Shown here: piece after piece, positions 38,331-46,431 of the stretch
Numbering within the stretch: position 1 is the stretch's first letter
Layout of the letters: each line of letters begins with the position of its first letter
Origin: an uncultured Aquimonas sp.
Lineage (GTDB): Bacteria > Pseudomonadota > Gammaproteobacteria > Xanthomonadales > Xanthomonadaceae
Length of the DNA stretch: 64,000 bases
Reading direction: 5' to 3'
Assembly: GCF_937888285.1 (NCBI RefSeq)
Contig: NZ_CALART010000037.1
Location: 8,125 to 72,124, forward strand
Notes under the pieces: model-generated
Seen by the model: the letters and a program-made list of their open reading frames with translations, nothing else
Databases searched by the model: none
Told to the model about the DNA's origin: nothing
Translations under genes and position numbers: made by a program

Positions 38331-39020
38331 CTACAGCGGTCGCGCTGCGACCTCGCGACGGTGGAAGAGCACCCACAGGTAGGCGATCACCAGCAGCGGC
38401 GAGGCCAGGAACGAGAAGTAGGACAGCATGACCACGATCATGTAGGCCGCGTCATTGGCGCTCTGGTCCTCCGCACGGATGCCGCTCATCAGGTTGAACA
38501 CCACGTGTTCGAGATTGAGCAGGGCCAGCGAAACCACGATCAGGGCCAACGGCAGCAGGCAGGCGACGATCGCCTCCCACGCCCGCAGCCCGGCATCGCG
38601 CTTCAGGAACACCAGCAGCAGGGCCACCCGCCAGCTGGCGACGATGCCGAGGAACCAGGCATTGGCTGTCAGCGCCGCCTCGCCGCTCATGAAGCGCTCC
38701 ACCGGAATCGCGTAGAGCAGGGCGGGCGGTGAGGTCAGGCAGACGAACAGCAGCACGTTGCGGTAGCTCCAGCGCCGCGCGCGCAGCGGCAGGATCAGCA
38801 GCCACAGCAGCAGGGCCAGCGAGAACACATAGGCCACCGAGCCCAGTCCGGCGATCTGCCACAGCTCGGCGCGCGGGTTGTCCCAGTAGCGGCCGATGCC
38901 GGCCAGCCAGGTCATGGCCAGCCCGAAGCCGAGATAGGCGTTGGCGTGCGTGCGCACGCCCGGGCCCATGCGTCGGAACGTCAGCAGGCGGCCGACGTCA
39001 CGCAGCAGCTCCGCCCACAT
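38331..39020 (-). CDS. Multi-pass membrane protein of unknown function
   Basis: About 229 residues with roughly five or six membrane segments (AYLGFGLAMTWLAGIG, LGSVAYVFSLALLLWLLILPL, LLFVCLTSPPALLYAIP, VALLLVFL, AIVACLLPLALIVVSLALL, MIVVMLSYFSFLASPLLVIAYL). The family is not recognised with confidence; it recalls YIP1-like proteins. I took the ATG at 39020, which follows the upstream gene's TGA by 2 bp; an in-frame ATG at 39038 is also possible. It is the last gene of a minus-strand run. Confidence 0.65.
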   Translation of the reverse strand: MWAELLRDVGRLLTFRRMGPGVRTHANAYLGFGLAMTWLAGIGRYWDNPRAELWQIAGLGSVAYVFSLALLLWLLILPLRARRWSYRNVLLFVCLTSPPALLYAIPVERFMSGEAALTANAWFLGIVASWRVALLLVFLKRDAGLRAWEAIVACLLPLALIVVSLALLNLEHVVFNLMSGIRAEDQSANDAAYMIVVMLSYFSFLASPLLVIAYLWVLFHRREVAARPL

Positions 39021-39022
39021 GC

Positions 39023-39355
39023 TCAGCTGTGGAACCACACGCAGCGGATCAGTCCACCGCTGATCCGATAGACCGCAACCACCTCGAAGGGCTGCTCGCG
39101 CAGGCCGCTGACGCGCTCGTGGTCGACCACGGTGTCGCCCACGGCGATTCGGTTGACCAGCTCGGCGTGCAGGGCCGGCAGGTGGAAGCGCTCGTTGGCG
39201 TAGAACTCACCCAGCGCCGCCCGGCCGCGCAGGCTGGGTTCGCTGGCCGGCATGCGCCAGACCTCGACGTCTTCGGCGTAGACCTCAAGAAAGCGCTGCA
39301 GGTCATGGGCGTTGTAGGCATCGAGCTGGTGCTGGGCGACTTCGATCGGGCTCAC
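39023..39355 (-). CDS. NTF2/SnoaL-like fold protein
   Basis: About 110 residues with the SnoaL/NTF2 pattern: VAQHQLDAYNAHDLQRFLEVYAEDVEVW near the start, LRGRAALGEFYANERFHLPALHAEL in the middle, and strands VVDHERVSG and VVAVYRISGGLIRCVWF at the end. Such proteins form cone-shaped pockets and range from isomerases to binding proteins; the substrate cannot be told. I prefer the GTG at 39355 (SPIEVAQHQL) since it gives the typical N-terminus; an ATG at 39481 would add unrelated residues and overlap the previous gene. Confidence 0.7.
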   Translation of the reverse strand: MSPIEVAQHQLDAYNAHDLQRFLEVYAEDVEVWRMPASEPSLRGRAALGEFYANERFHLPALHAELVNRIAVGDTVVDHERVSGLREQPFEVVAVYRISGGLIRCVWFHS

Positions 39356-39431
39356 GTGCGGGCTCTCGTGCGAGGCAGGGCTGACGCAATCTGCCACAGA
39401 GTCGCCCACGCAGGCATCGGAATCCCCGCTC

Positions 39432-40247
39432 TCAGCAGGTGCAGACCGAGGCCGCCGAACCCACAGCCTCCAGACCGGCATTGAACACCTCGGTGGTGAT
39501 GCGCCCGCGGTTGAAGGCTACGTCGAAGAGGGGCAGGGACACCACGCCGATCCAGGCCACGTAGCCGAAGCCGACGTAGTCGCTGAAGAGAATCGTGCGC
39601 AGCCAGTCCTGGCCGAACAGATAGAAGCCGGCAACGATAAGGGTGGCGCCGAGGATCAGCAGCGCACTGGGCAACAGGTGCGGACCGGCCCGGCGGCGCA
39701 GCGCGGCAGTCAGGCCAACGGCGAGCAGCACCAGCGCGTTGGCGCCGGTGAAGATGCGGAACTCACGGTGCAGCTGGTCGGCCAGCGCGCGGTACTGCGA
39801 CTGCAGAAAGTCCTTGAGCTGTTCGCTGGCGCGCTCGAGGCTGGCGATTTCCAGCAGTCTGTTCTCGGTGGCACTGAAGCGCAGCCCCTCCCGGCACTCG
39901 CAGTCGGGTCTCAGCATTTCGTTCAGAACGGCATCAATGCGCCGCGGCAGGCCTGTGGCCAGCTCGGCCTTGAGTTGGGTGATGCGCTCGGACTGGCTTG
40001 CCAGCAGGCGCTCGGCCGTCCGCCCCAGGCGCGTGTCCTGCACGCGTTCGATCTGGGCGTCGGCGCGCGCACGAAGCTCGCCGGCAACGACCTGCTTGAG
40101 CGCCGATTCGAGCTGCGTGGGTGCCAGCACGGAAACCAGGAAAGCCAGTGCGAAGGCCAGGGCGCCGCCGAAGCCGACGAGCATCAGTGAGCCGCTGTAG
40201 CGGTGGGGGTCGAGCGCTGAAGGGTCTGCTTGCATGCCTTGGTCCAT
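39432..40247 (-). CDS. Membrane protein with coiled periplasmic domain, unknown function
   Basis: About 271 residues. An N-terminal membrane segment (LMLVGFGGALAFALAFLVSVL) is followed by a helical, Arg/Gln/Glu-rich stretch of some 120 residues that includes a CEC motif. Further membrane segments follow (FTGANALVLLAVGLTAAL, LLPSALLILGATLIVAGFYLF, YVGFGYVAWIGVVSLPLF). The C-terminus is SVCTC. The family is not recognised. The start is uncertain: ATG 40247 and ATG 40235 are both possible. It belongs to a run of uncharacterised minus-strand genes. Confidence 0.55.
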   Translation of the reverse strand: MDQGMQADPSALDPHRYSGSLMLVGFGGALAFALAFLVSVLAPTQLESALKQVVAGELRARADAQIERVQDTRLGRTAERLLASQSERITQLKAELATGLPRRIDAVLNEMLRPDCECREGLRFSATENRLLEIASLERASEQLKDFLQSQYRALADQLHREFRIFTGANALVLLAVGLTAALRRRAGPHLLPSALLILGATLIVAGFYLFGQDWLRTILFSDYVGFGYVAWIGVVSLPLFDVAFNRGRITTEVFNAGLEAVGSAASVCTC

Positions 40248-40307
40248 TGCGTAGTGGGTCACTCTCGATGAAGTACGGAGCAAGCCGACGCGATCGGACC
40301 CTTGTGT

Positions 40308-40766
40308 CTACCGCGCGGGCGCCGCCGGTTGCGCTGAACTGCGCGAGCCGATTGCTGCCGCGGCAAACCCCGCCAGTGGCAGCGTGAGTACGGTCGCTAC
40401 CATGAACCATGCCGGATGCGGAATCATCGCGAAGTTGGCGATGGCGCCGAGCAGGATGACCGCCGCGATCACGCCGGCGTAGAGCCGCGGTCGGCGGCCT
40501 GCGACGAGGGCGGCGAGCAGGCCGCCGAGGAAGACGCCCAGCAGCCAGGCCAGCAGCACGAACAGCAGGGCGCCGATCGGCATTGCCGCCACGTGTGCGG
40601 CCATGGCTTCGAGATCGTCGGCCTTCAGTCCAGCCGGCGGCGGATACAGTCGATGGCCAAACCACTCGACGCCGGCGATGGTGAGTCCGGCGAGCAGAAC
40701 TCCGGCCACCGTGGCGGCGATGCCGCGCGCCAGCCCCTGAACGATCTCGCGAACGCTGCGTGGCAT
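40308..40766 (-). CDS. Small four-segment membrane protein
   Basis: A 152-residue protein with about four membrane segments (GIAATVAGVLLAGLTIAGV, IGALLFVLLAWLLGVFLGGLLAALVAG, AGVIAAVILLGAIANFAMI, WFMVATVLTLPLAGFAAAAI). AAGGGA lies 7 bp before the ATG, so translation is credible. No named family recognised and no conserved charged motif seen. It is the third of the uncharacterised membrane proteins downstream of the condensin genes. Confidence 0.65.
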   Translation of the reverse strand: MPRSVREIVQGLARGIAATVAGVLLAGLTIAGVEWFGHRLYPPPAGLKADDLEAMAAHVAAMPIGALLFVLLAWLLGVFLGGLLAALVAGRRPRLYAGVIAAVILLGAIANFAMIPHPAWFMVATVLTLPLAGFAAAAIGSRSSAQPAAPAR

Positions 40767-40888
40767 TTCTGTTCCCTTGGAGTGGCTGCAACTTGAACTC
40801 TGCCGCGGGGACTCAAGGCCTTCCTGCTGCCCAGCCCAGTAGAACGACGGGGGCTCGGCGTGACCAGGGCCCTGTCCTCCGACGGCTC

Positions 40889-41323
40889 TTACGCTGCAGG
40901 TTTGGTGCGGCCCCGACGTGCGCGCCCATCCTCGATCAGTTGGCGAGTTGTGCGGGCCTGTTCAGCCTGGCGTGCGTCGAGGTCGCCCAACTGTTGCGTC
41001 TGATCATCAAATGGATCGATCTGCATTCGCACGGGTCGAAACCAGACAGCGTAGAAGTTGTAGAAAATGGCCAGCAAGGCTCCCGTTGCGCCGTAGGTGA
41101 GAGCGCTCCACACGGACGCCCAGAGCGGGATCACCAAGGCGCTCCACTGTCGCGGCACCTCCCAAGTCAGCGGGCCGGCGTTGAGCTCAAGCACCGACTG
41201 TGATGGCTCCTGGCTGTGGGTGAACATCAGCAGCAAGCCGCTGAGAAGTCCCAGTAGAAGCCCGAAGAGCGCGAGGAAGCCTGCGATGTCCAGGACGCAG
41301 AGTTTGCGAAGCGAATGGTTCAT
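40889..41323 (-). CDS. Membrane protein of unknown function downstream of mksB
   Basis: A 144-residue protein from ATG 41323 (MNHSLRKLCVLDIAG). Two membrane segments (FLALFGLLLGLLSGLLLMF and LVIPLWASVWSALTYGATGALLAIFYNFYAVWF) precede a charged C-terminal tail with many Gln and Arg (DDQTQQLGDLDARQAEQARTT). It has the build of DUF3566-like transmembrane proteins, but I make no firm match. It follows mksB on the same strand after 124 bp. Confidence 0.6.
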   Translation of the reverse strand: MNHSLRKLCVLDIAGFLALFGLLLGLLSGLLLMFTHSQEPSQSVLELNAGPLTWEVPRQWSALVIPLWASVWSALTYGATGALLAIFYNFYAVWFRPVRMQIDPFDDQTQQLGDLDARQAEQARTTRQLIEDGRARRGRTKPAA

Positions 41324-41447
41324 ATCAATGGTCGGAAGTCCGGTGCACGCGATGATCCGCGAGGTCTCCCGGCAGATCAACTTCGGGTTTGCGCAGTTGC
41401 CGCAGTGAGTTGAACCACGCGGCTTCAGGCCCAAGCCATCAGAGTCC

Positions 41448-44249
41448 TCAAGCCGCCGCCTCGCCCTCGTCCGCCCTGCGCAGCACTGCCACCGGCTGTG
41501 CCCAAGGGCTGCCGGGCCGGCGCTTGCTGGTGACCAGCGTGAGCTCGGAGGGCTGGAAGACATTAATGTTGTGGGTCACCGGGGTGGTCAGCACGTACTG
41601 CGCGCGGGTGGCCTTGAGGAAGGCACTGACCTTGTCGATGTTGAAGATGTCGAGATGGGCGAAGGGCTCGTCGATGAAGACGAAGCCGCCGGGGCGGTGC
41701 TCGTCGCGCATCAGGGCCACCAGCAGCAGCAGGGATTTCATCACCTGCTGGCCGCCCGAGGCCTCGCCGTCATCCATGCCGATCCAGCCCTTCTTGTCGA
41801 ACTCGAAGCGCACGATCAGGCCGGACTGCGCCAGCGCGAGATCGTCGCGGCCGAACTCGGGCAGATCGACTTCGACGCCGATGCCGGCCAACTCGGCAAG
41901 GTGGCGCAGATTGCGCGCGTACTGGCGCAGGGTGGCGCGCAGCACGCTCAAGTAAGCGCCGCGCGCTTCCTCGGTGCTCTTGCGCGCGCGCTCGGCGTGC
42001 GCGCCGCGGCGTTCGAGGTCGGTCTTCAGCGCCAGATGGTCGTCGGCCAGCTTGTCGCGCAGGCCGAGCACGTTGTCGTCGGTTTCCCAGTGGCCCTCGC
42101 GCAGGCGGGCTTCGAGACGATCCACTTCGCGACGCACGGCTTGCGGCGTCTCGTAGGCGTCGCGCAGTTCGGCGAGTGCGGCGACCGTGCGCTTCTCGAA
42201 CGGGATGCCGGCGCGCTTCTTGCGAAAGGCGATCAGCCGCTGCAGCTGCTCCTGGCGCGCGCCCAGCAGAGTGCGCTCGGCCTCGCTGCGCTGGCGCTCC
42301 TCCTGCTTGAGTTCGGCATCCAGACGATCGCGCTCGCGCGAGTTCTGCTGGCGGCGCTGCTGGGCTTCGGTGAAGGCCGATTCGGCCGCGGCGAAGGTTT
42401 CGGCGGCGCGCAGCACCGCGGCCTCCAGCAGCTCGCGCTGGCTCTCGGCTTCGGCGAACTCTTCGGCGCGCGCGGTGAGCTGGGCACCGGCCTGGCTGCC
42501 CTTGAGCTGGGCTTCGATCTCGTTGATGCGCTGGCTGAGCATTCGGCGCTCATCGACCAGGGCCAGCAGGCGCGATTCCAGTTCGGCCAGGCGTGACTCG
42601 CCCTCGCGCAGCTGGCGCTCGCGTGCGGCGGTGCCGAAGTAGCTGTCGTCGACGCCCAGATGGCGGCCGCCGCGACGCTCCTTGTAGTAGCCCGCCGGCG
42701 TGATCCACTCCTGCTCGCGCGGCAGGTGCGCGCCGTGTTTGACCTCGTCGACGCGCTGGATGCGCTCGAGCTGGCGCGGCAGCCACTCGGGGGGCAGGGC
42801 GGTGAACTCGACCACGTCGAGCAGGCTGCCGGGCGTGGCCTTGCCGACCGGGGCGCGGTCGGCGACCACGAAATGCTTGTAGCGCAGGCGTTCGCCGATG
42901 GCCCAGGCCGCTTCGCGGTCCTTGGCGTCTTCCAGCAGCACCACGTGGCGATAGCCGGCCAGCACGCCCTCGACCGCGGCCTGCCAAGTGGAGTCCGTGA
43001 TCTCGACGATCTCGCTGAGCATGCGGTGGGCGATGCCGGCGCGATCGAGTTCGGCGCGGAACTGGCTTTCGAACTCGGGCACGTAGCGACGGCCGCTGCG
43101 CCAGGCCTGCAGGCGGCTCTTCAGCGACTCCAGCTCGCGATGGGTCGACTGTTCTTCGCTGCCCAGCGCGCCTGCCTTGGCGCGCAGGCTTTGCGCTTCT
43201 TCGCTGAGCGCGCGTACGTCGACCTGGTCCTGGGTTTCGAGCTGCGCATTGAGGCGATCGCGCTGCTGCAGCACCACCGAGTTGGCGGTATGCGCCGCAC
43301 GCGCGCGCTCCAGCGCTTTCATCGCCGCCTGGCGGGCTTCCTCGGCCGCGCCCTGTTCGGCGCGCAGGCGCAGTTCGCCCTCGTCGCATTCGGCGATCAG
43401 GTGCACCAGCTCGCTGCGCTCGGCCAACAGTTCGCGCGCCTTGCGCCGCTGCACCGCCAGCTGCGGCCGCGCGTTGCGGATCGCCGCCAGCTGCTCGGCC
43501 AGCTCGACCCGCGGCAGCACGTCGATCATCAGGTCCTGGCGCTCGCGCTTCAGCGCCTGCCACTCGCCGTAGGCGCGGGCGCGGCCTTCGGCGGCCTGCA
43601 GGCTGACGCCGAGCAGGTTGAGCTGGTGGTTGAGCGAGGCCAGTTCGCGTTCGGCTTCTTCCTGCTCGTTGCGGGCGCGCTGGTAGTCGTCCAGCGTGGC
43701 CTTGTCGCCGAACACGTCGAACACAAGATCGAGCAGGGCGCGCGGCGACAGCTGGCAGAGCTTGTCGGTCGCGCCCTGTTCGAGTGTGAGCACGCGGCGG
43801 ATGGCGCCGGACAGCCCGGCCGCTTCGAGGCGGATGCGGTAGTCGCGCAGGCCGATCCACTCGCCGCGCTGGTCGGCCTCCTCGATGCTGGCCGAGCCGG
43901 CGAGGATGGCGAACTGCCGCGTCCACTCGCCGCCCTTCTTCTGGATGCGGCAGAACAGGGTGGCCTGGCTGTCCATCACCGGGAAGAAGGGCCGCGCGCC
44001 GGTCGGGCCGGGCGTGTTGCCGACCACCGCGCGCAGCCAGGCGAAGGGCTTGCCGTTGTGGCGCAGATAGCTCTTGAAATCGCGGTTGCCGGCGCAGTCG
44101 ATGGTCAGTAGGGTGCGCAGGGCATCGAGCAGGGTGGTCTTGCCGGAGCCATTGGGGCCCACCACGGTGATGATGTGGGCGTCCATCGGCAGGCTGAAGC
44201 GCTCCCAGTAGTCCCAGTGGACGACTTCGAGCTCGCGGAATTCGAACAT
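41448..44249 (-). CDS. mksB: MksB-like SMC ATPase of a condensin complex
   Basis: A 933-residue SMC protein. The N-terminal head has Walker A GPNGSGKT (31-38). Long coiled coils (about 210-385 and 545-740) flank a hinge near residues 390-510 (YVPEFESQFRAELDRAGIAHRM). The C-terminal head has the signature SGGQQVMKSLLLLVAL and Walker B GGFVFIDEPFAHLDIFN. It is shorter than E. coli MukB (1486 aa) and fits MksB or JetC. The ATG at 44249 lies 4 bp after the preceding gene. With the kleisin and MukE-like partners it should load on DNA and extrude loops. No JetD-type nuclease follows. Confidence 0.75.
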   Translation of the reverse strand: MFEFRELEVVHWDYWERFSLPMDAHIITVVGPNGSGKTTLLDALRTLLTIDCAGNRDFKSYLRHNGKPFAWLRAVVGNTPGPTGARPFFPVMDSQATLFCRIQKKGGEWTRQFAILAGSASIEEADQRGEWIGLRDYRIRLEAAGLSGAIRRVLTLEQGATDKLCQLSPRALLDLVFDVFGDKATLDDYQRARNEQEEAERELASLNHQLNLLGVSLQAAEGRARAYGEWQALKRERQDLMIDVLPRVELAEQLAAIRNARPQLAVQRRKARELLAERSELVHLIAECDEGELRLRAEQGAAEEARQAAMKALERARAAHTANSVVLQQRDRLNAQLETQDQVDVRALSEEAQSLRAKAGALGSEEQSTHRELESLKSRLQAWRSGRRYVPEFESQFRAELDRAGIAHRMLSEIVEITDSTWQAAVEGVLAGYRHVVLLEDAKDREAAWAIGERLRYKHFVVADRAPVGKATPGSLLDVVEFTALPPEWLPRQLERIQRVDEVKHGAHLPREQEWITPAGYYKERRGGRHLGVDDSYFGTAARERQLREGESRLAELESRLLALVDERRMLSQRINEIEAQLKGSQAGAQLTARAEEFAEAESQRELLEAAVLRAAETFAAAESAFTEAQQRRQQNSRERDRLDAELKQEERQRSEAERTLLGARQEQLQRLIAFRKKRAGIPFEKRTVAALAELRDAYETPQAVRREVDRLEARLREGHWETDDNVLGLRDKLADDHLALKTDLERRGAHAERARKSTEEARGAYLSVLRATLRQYARNLRHLAELAGIGVEVDLPEFGRDDLALAQSGLIVRFEFDKKGWIGMDDGEASGGQQVMKSLLLLVALMRDEHRPGGFVFIDEPFAHLDIFNIDKVSAFLKATRAQYVLTTPVTHNINVFQPSELTLVTSKRRPGSPWAQPVAVLRRADEGEAAA

Positions 44250-44253
44250 GGCC

Positions 44254-45042
44254 TCAGGCTCCCTGCGGGCTGCTGTCGGTGCCGGCGTCCATCGCCAGCG
44301 GCGCGTTCCAGCCGGCGTCACCCACGTCGGCATCGGGCAGCGCGATCTCTTCCTCGTCGGACGAGTGCAGCGGCGCTTCGGCGAGGCGGATCGCTCGCTC
44401 GGCGCGCGCGGCCGGGCTCAGGATGTCAGCCAGTGCGCCATCGAGGATGCGGCGGCTGGTGCGCTCGTAGTCGAAGGCCAGATCGAGCAGCGGGCCTTCA
44501 CTCAAGTCACCGGCGCGACGCTGGATGAAGCCATGCCGCGCCAGCACGCCCAGGTTGACGTTGACTGCCATCTTGCCGCCCAGCTTGTCGGCGAAGTCGG
44601 CGATCAGGGTGCGTTCGCTCAGCGTCGGCGACACGCCGGCGTGCACCGGGATGGGCTTCTCTTCCGCGAACATCTGCGCCTGCTGCGCGCTGGCCGAGTC
44701 GGCGTCCTGCCGCTCCACCTGACGCTGGCGCTTGGGCAGGATGATCAGCGCCCACAGCACCACCAGCAGCGCCATCGCATTGCGGTCCAGCTGCAGCTGG
44801 TTGGACAGCCAGCCCTGGTCTACGGCGAAGATCGCCTTCTCCTGCGCGCGCGCCAGCGCCACGCCGATGTGGGCGGCATAGGGATGCTCGCGCAGCACCA
44901 GTCCCGCGGCTTCGAGGCGCTTGTCGAGGTCGGCGCGGAAGGGCTCGTCGAGCAGGGCGCGACGCGCCAGTTCGTCTTCGCGCGGCAGCCAGCGCTGCGC
45001 CAGCAGGCGCGCGATCAGGGTGGCGACTGGGTCCTGCATCAT
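44254..45042 (-). CDS. mksE: MksE/MukE-like winged-helix condensin subunit
   Basis: A 262-residue protein. A helical N-terminal half (LIARLLAQRWLPREDELARRALL, GVALARAQEKAIFAVDQGWL) with a hydrophobic segment (AMALLVVLWALIILP) is followed by a winged-helix-like part (LSERTLIADFADKLGGKMAVNVNLGVLARHGFIQRR). The tail is acidic. Size and position match MukE/MksE/JetB (DUF4194-type), which binds the kleisin and regulates the SMC ATPase. The start overlaps the kleisin stop by 4 bp. The assignment rests on gene order and length more than on a diagnostic motif. Confidence 0.6.
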   Translation of the reverse strand: MMQDPVATLIARLLAQRWLPREDELARRALLDEPFRADLDKRLEAAGLVLREHPYAAHIGVALARAQEKAIFAVDQGWLSNQLQLDRNAMALLVVLWALIILPKRQRQVERQDADSASAQQAQMFAEEKPIPVHAGVSPTLSERTLIADFADKLGGKMAVNVNLGVLARHGFIQRRAGDLSEGPLLDLAFDYERTSRRILDGALADILSPAARAERAIRLAEAPLHSSDEEEIALPDADVGDAGWNAPLAMDAGTDSSPQGA

Positions 45043-46334
45043 TCCTCCGCGGGGGCCACGAGCGGCCGCACGTCACCCGCGCTCATCAGCGCGATGCCGC
45101 CGCGCCCGCGCAGGTCGATCTTGTCGTTGCTGAAAGTGACGCGCAGCGAAAGCCGCGCGATGTCCGCCGCCGGGCCGTCGAGCGCAGCCGATTCCGGATC
45201 GCCCAGCAGGCCGAGCAGGGACAGCCGATAGGCGCTGGCGGCGTAGTCCTCGCTGGGCACGAGCTTCGACAGCGCGGTCTCGCGCCGCACCTCGCCCAGC
45301 TCGTCGCGCCAGCGCTGCAGGCGGCTGGTGTCCTCGGTTTCGATCGGCAGCGCATCGGTGCGCGGGGCCTTGGCGCCATCGGGCAGAGCGGACACCAGCT
45401 GGGCCGCACGCTCGCGGTCGACCAGCTCGAACTCCGCCACGTCCAATGCGATCTGGTCCTGGATGAAGGCCGGGCGTGGCGGGGCGGTCCACAGCTCCTC
45501 GGCGAACTCGGCCAGACGCTCGGCGCTCTGCTCGCGCAGCCAGCCGACCAGGTCGGACGAGGACAGGCCCGACTGGCCCAGATGGATGCGGTCGCGGTCG
45601 ATCTGGTTCAGCGCCCGCGCGAACACGCTGGCCTGGCGCAGCAGGGCCGACTGCGCGCGGCCGACCGCTTGCGCCAGGCGATGGGTGCTGGGGTCGAGAT
45701 CGAGGTCGGGATCCGCGGTGATCTTGCGCACCACGTCCGTGCCGCGCTCGACCCACTGCCAGACCTGGTCGAGTCGGGCGGAAGCCGCGCGGATGCGGTA
45801 CTCCGAGCCCGAGAGTACGGCGCGGTCGAAGTCGTCGCGCAGCTCGGTCAGGCGCGAGAGCAGGTGCGACAGCTCGTCCGAGGGCACCACGCCCACCGCC
45901 TGGCTGGCGGCGATCTGGGCGGTGAGGTAGCCGACGCCGTCATGGTCGAAGGCCTCGAACTCCAGCAGGGTGGACAGCGCGGCCAGCGTCTTGCGGCCCA
46001 GCGGGCTGACCCGATAGCGCTGGATCTCGGGCTCCCAGACCACCAGCTCGTGGTCCTTCAGGCGGCCGAGGATGGTGTCGAGCTTGACCGGGTCGATGTA
46101 GCAGAGCTGCTCGCGGACCTCGGCCGGGCTGATGTCGGGCGGGTCGATGCGTGAGCCGAGCGCACGCAGCACCAGCAGCCGCGCCAGCACGCCGCCTTCG
46201 CCGCCGTGGAACAGGGCCGAGAAGGCGCGCAGCAGCTCGCGGCCTCGCAGCAGCAGGGCCAGCCCCGGCAGCTCCTCGGCGCTGAAGCCGGGGACCAGGA
46301 AGTCGTTCAGGCGATCGTCGGGGGATTCGGTCAC
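45039..46334 (-). CDS. mksF: MksF/JetA-like kleisin of a condensin complex
   Basis: A 431-residue, mainly helical protein. An N-terminal winged-helix part (LDTILGRLKDHELVVWEPEIQRYRVSPLGRKTL) leads into helical bundles (DELSHLLSRLTELRDDFDRAVL) and a C-terminal winged-helix-like end (LSLRVTFSNDKIDLRGRG). Length and order as the first gene of a kleisin-MukE-SMC operon fit MksF. It starts at GTG 46334 with no strong Shine-Dalgarno and faces the Ser/Thr kinase gene across 97 bp. Wadjet JetA proteins look alike; without JetD the chromosome-organising MksBEF role is more likely. Confidence 0.6.
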   Translation of the reverse strand: MTESPDDRLNDFLVPGFSAEELPGLALLLRGRELLRAFSALFHGGEGGVLARLLVLRALGSRIDPPDISPAEVREQLCYIDPVKLDTILGRLKDHELVVWEPEIQRYRVSPLGRKTLAALSTLLEFEAFDHDGVGYLTAQIAASQAVGVVPSDELSHLLSRLTELRDDFDRAVLSGSEYRIRAASARLDQVWQWVERGTDVVRKITADPDLDLDPSTHRLAQAVGRAQSALLRQASVFARALNQIDRDRIHLGQSGLSSSDLVGWLREQSAERLAEFAEELWTAPPRPAFIQDQIALDVAEFELVDRERAAQLVSALPDGAKAPRTDALPIETEDTSRLQRWRDELGEVRRETALSKLVPSEDYAASAYRLSLLGLLGDPESAALDGPAADIARLSLRVTFSNDKIDLRGRGGIALMSAGDVRPLVAPAEE

Positions 46335-46431
46335 GGAAATCGGCAGGCCGCCGGCGGGCGCGGCGGCGTAGGGTGGTGCAAAGTCCGGTGGGCTGCAAGC
46401 CGATTTCCCGGGGCCGAAGCGGGCAGGGGAG

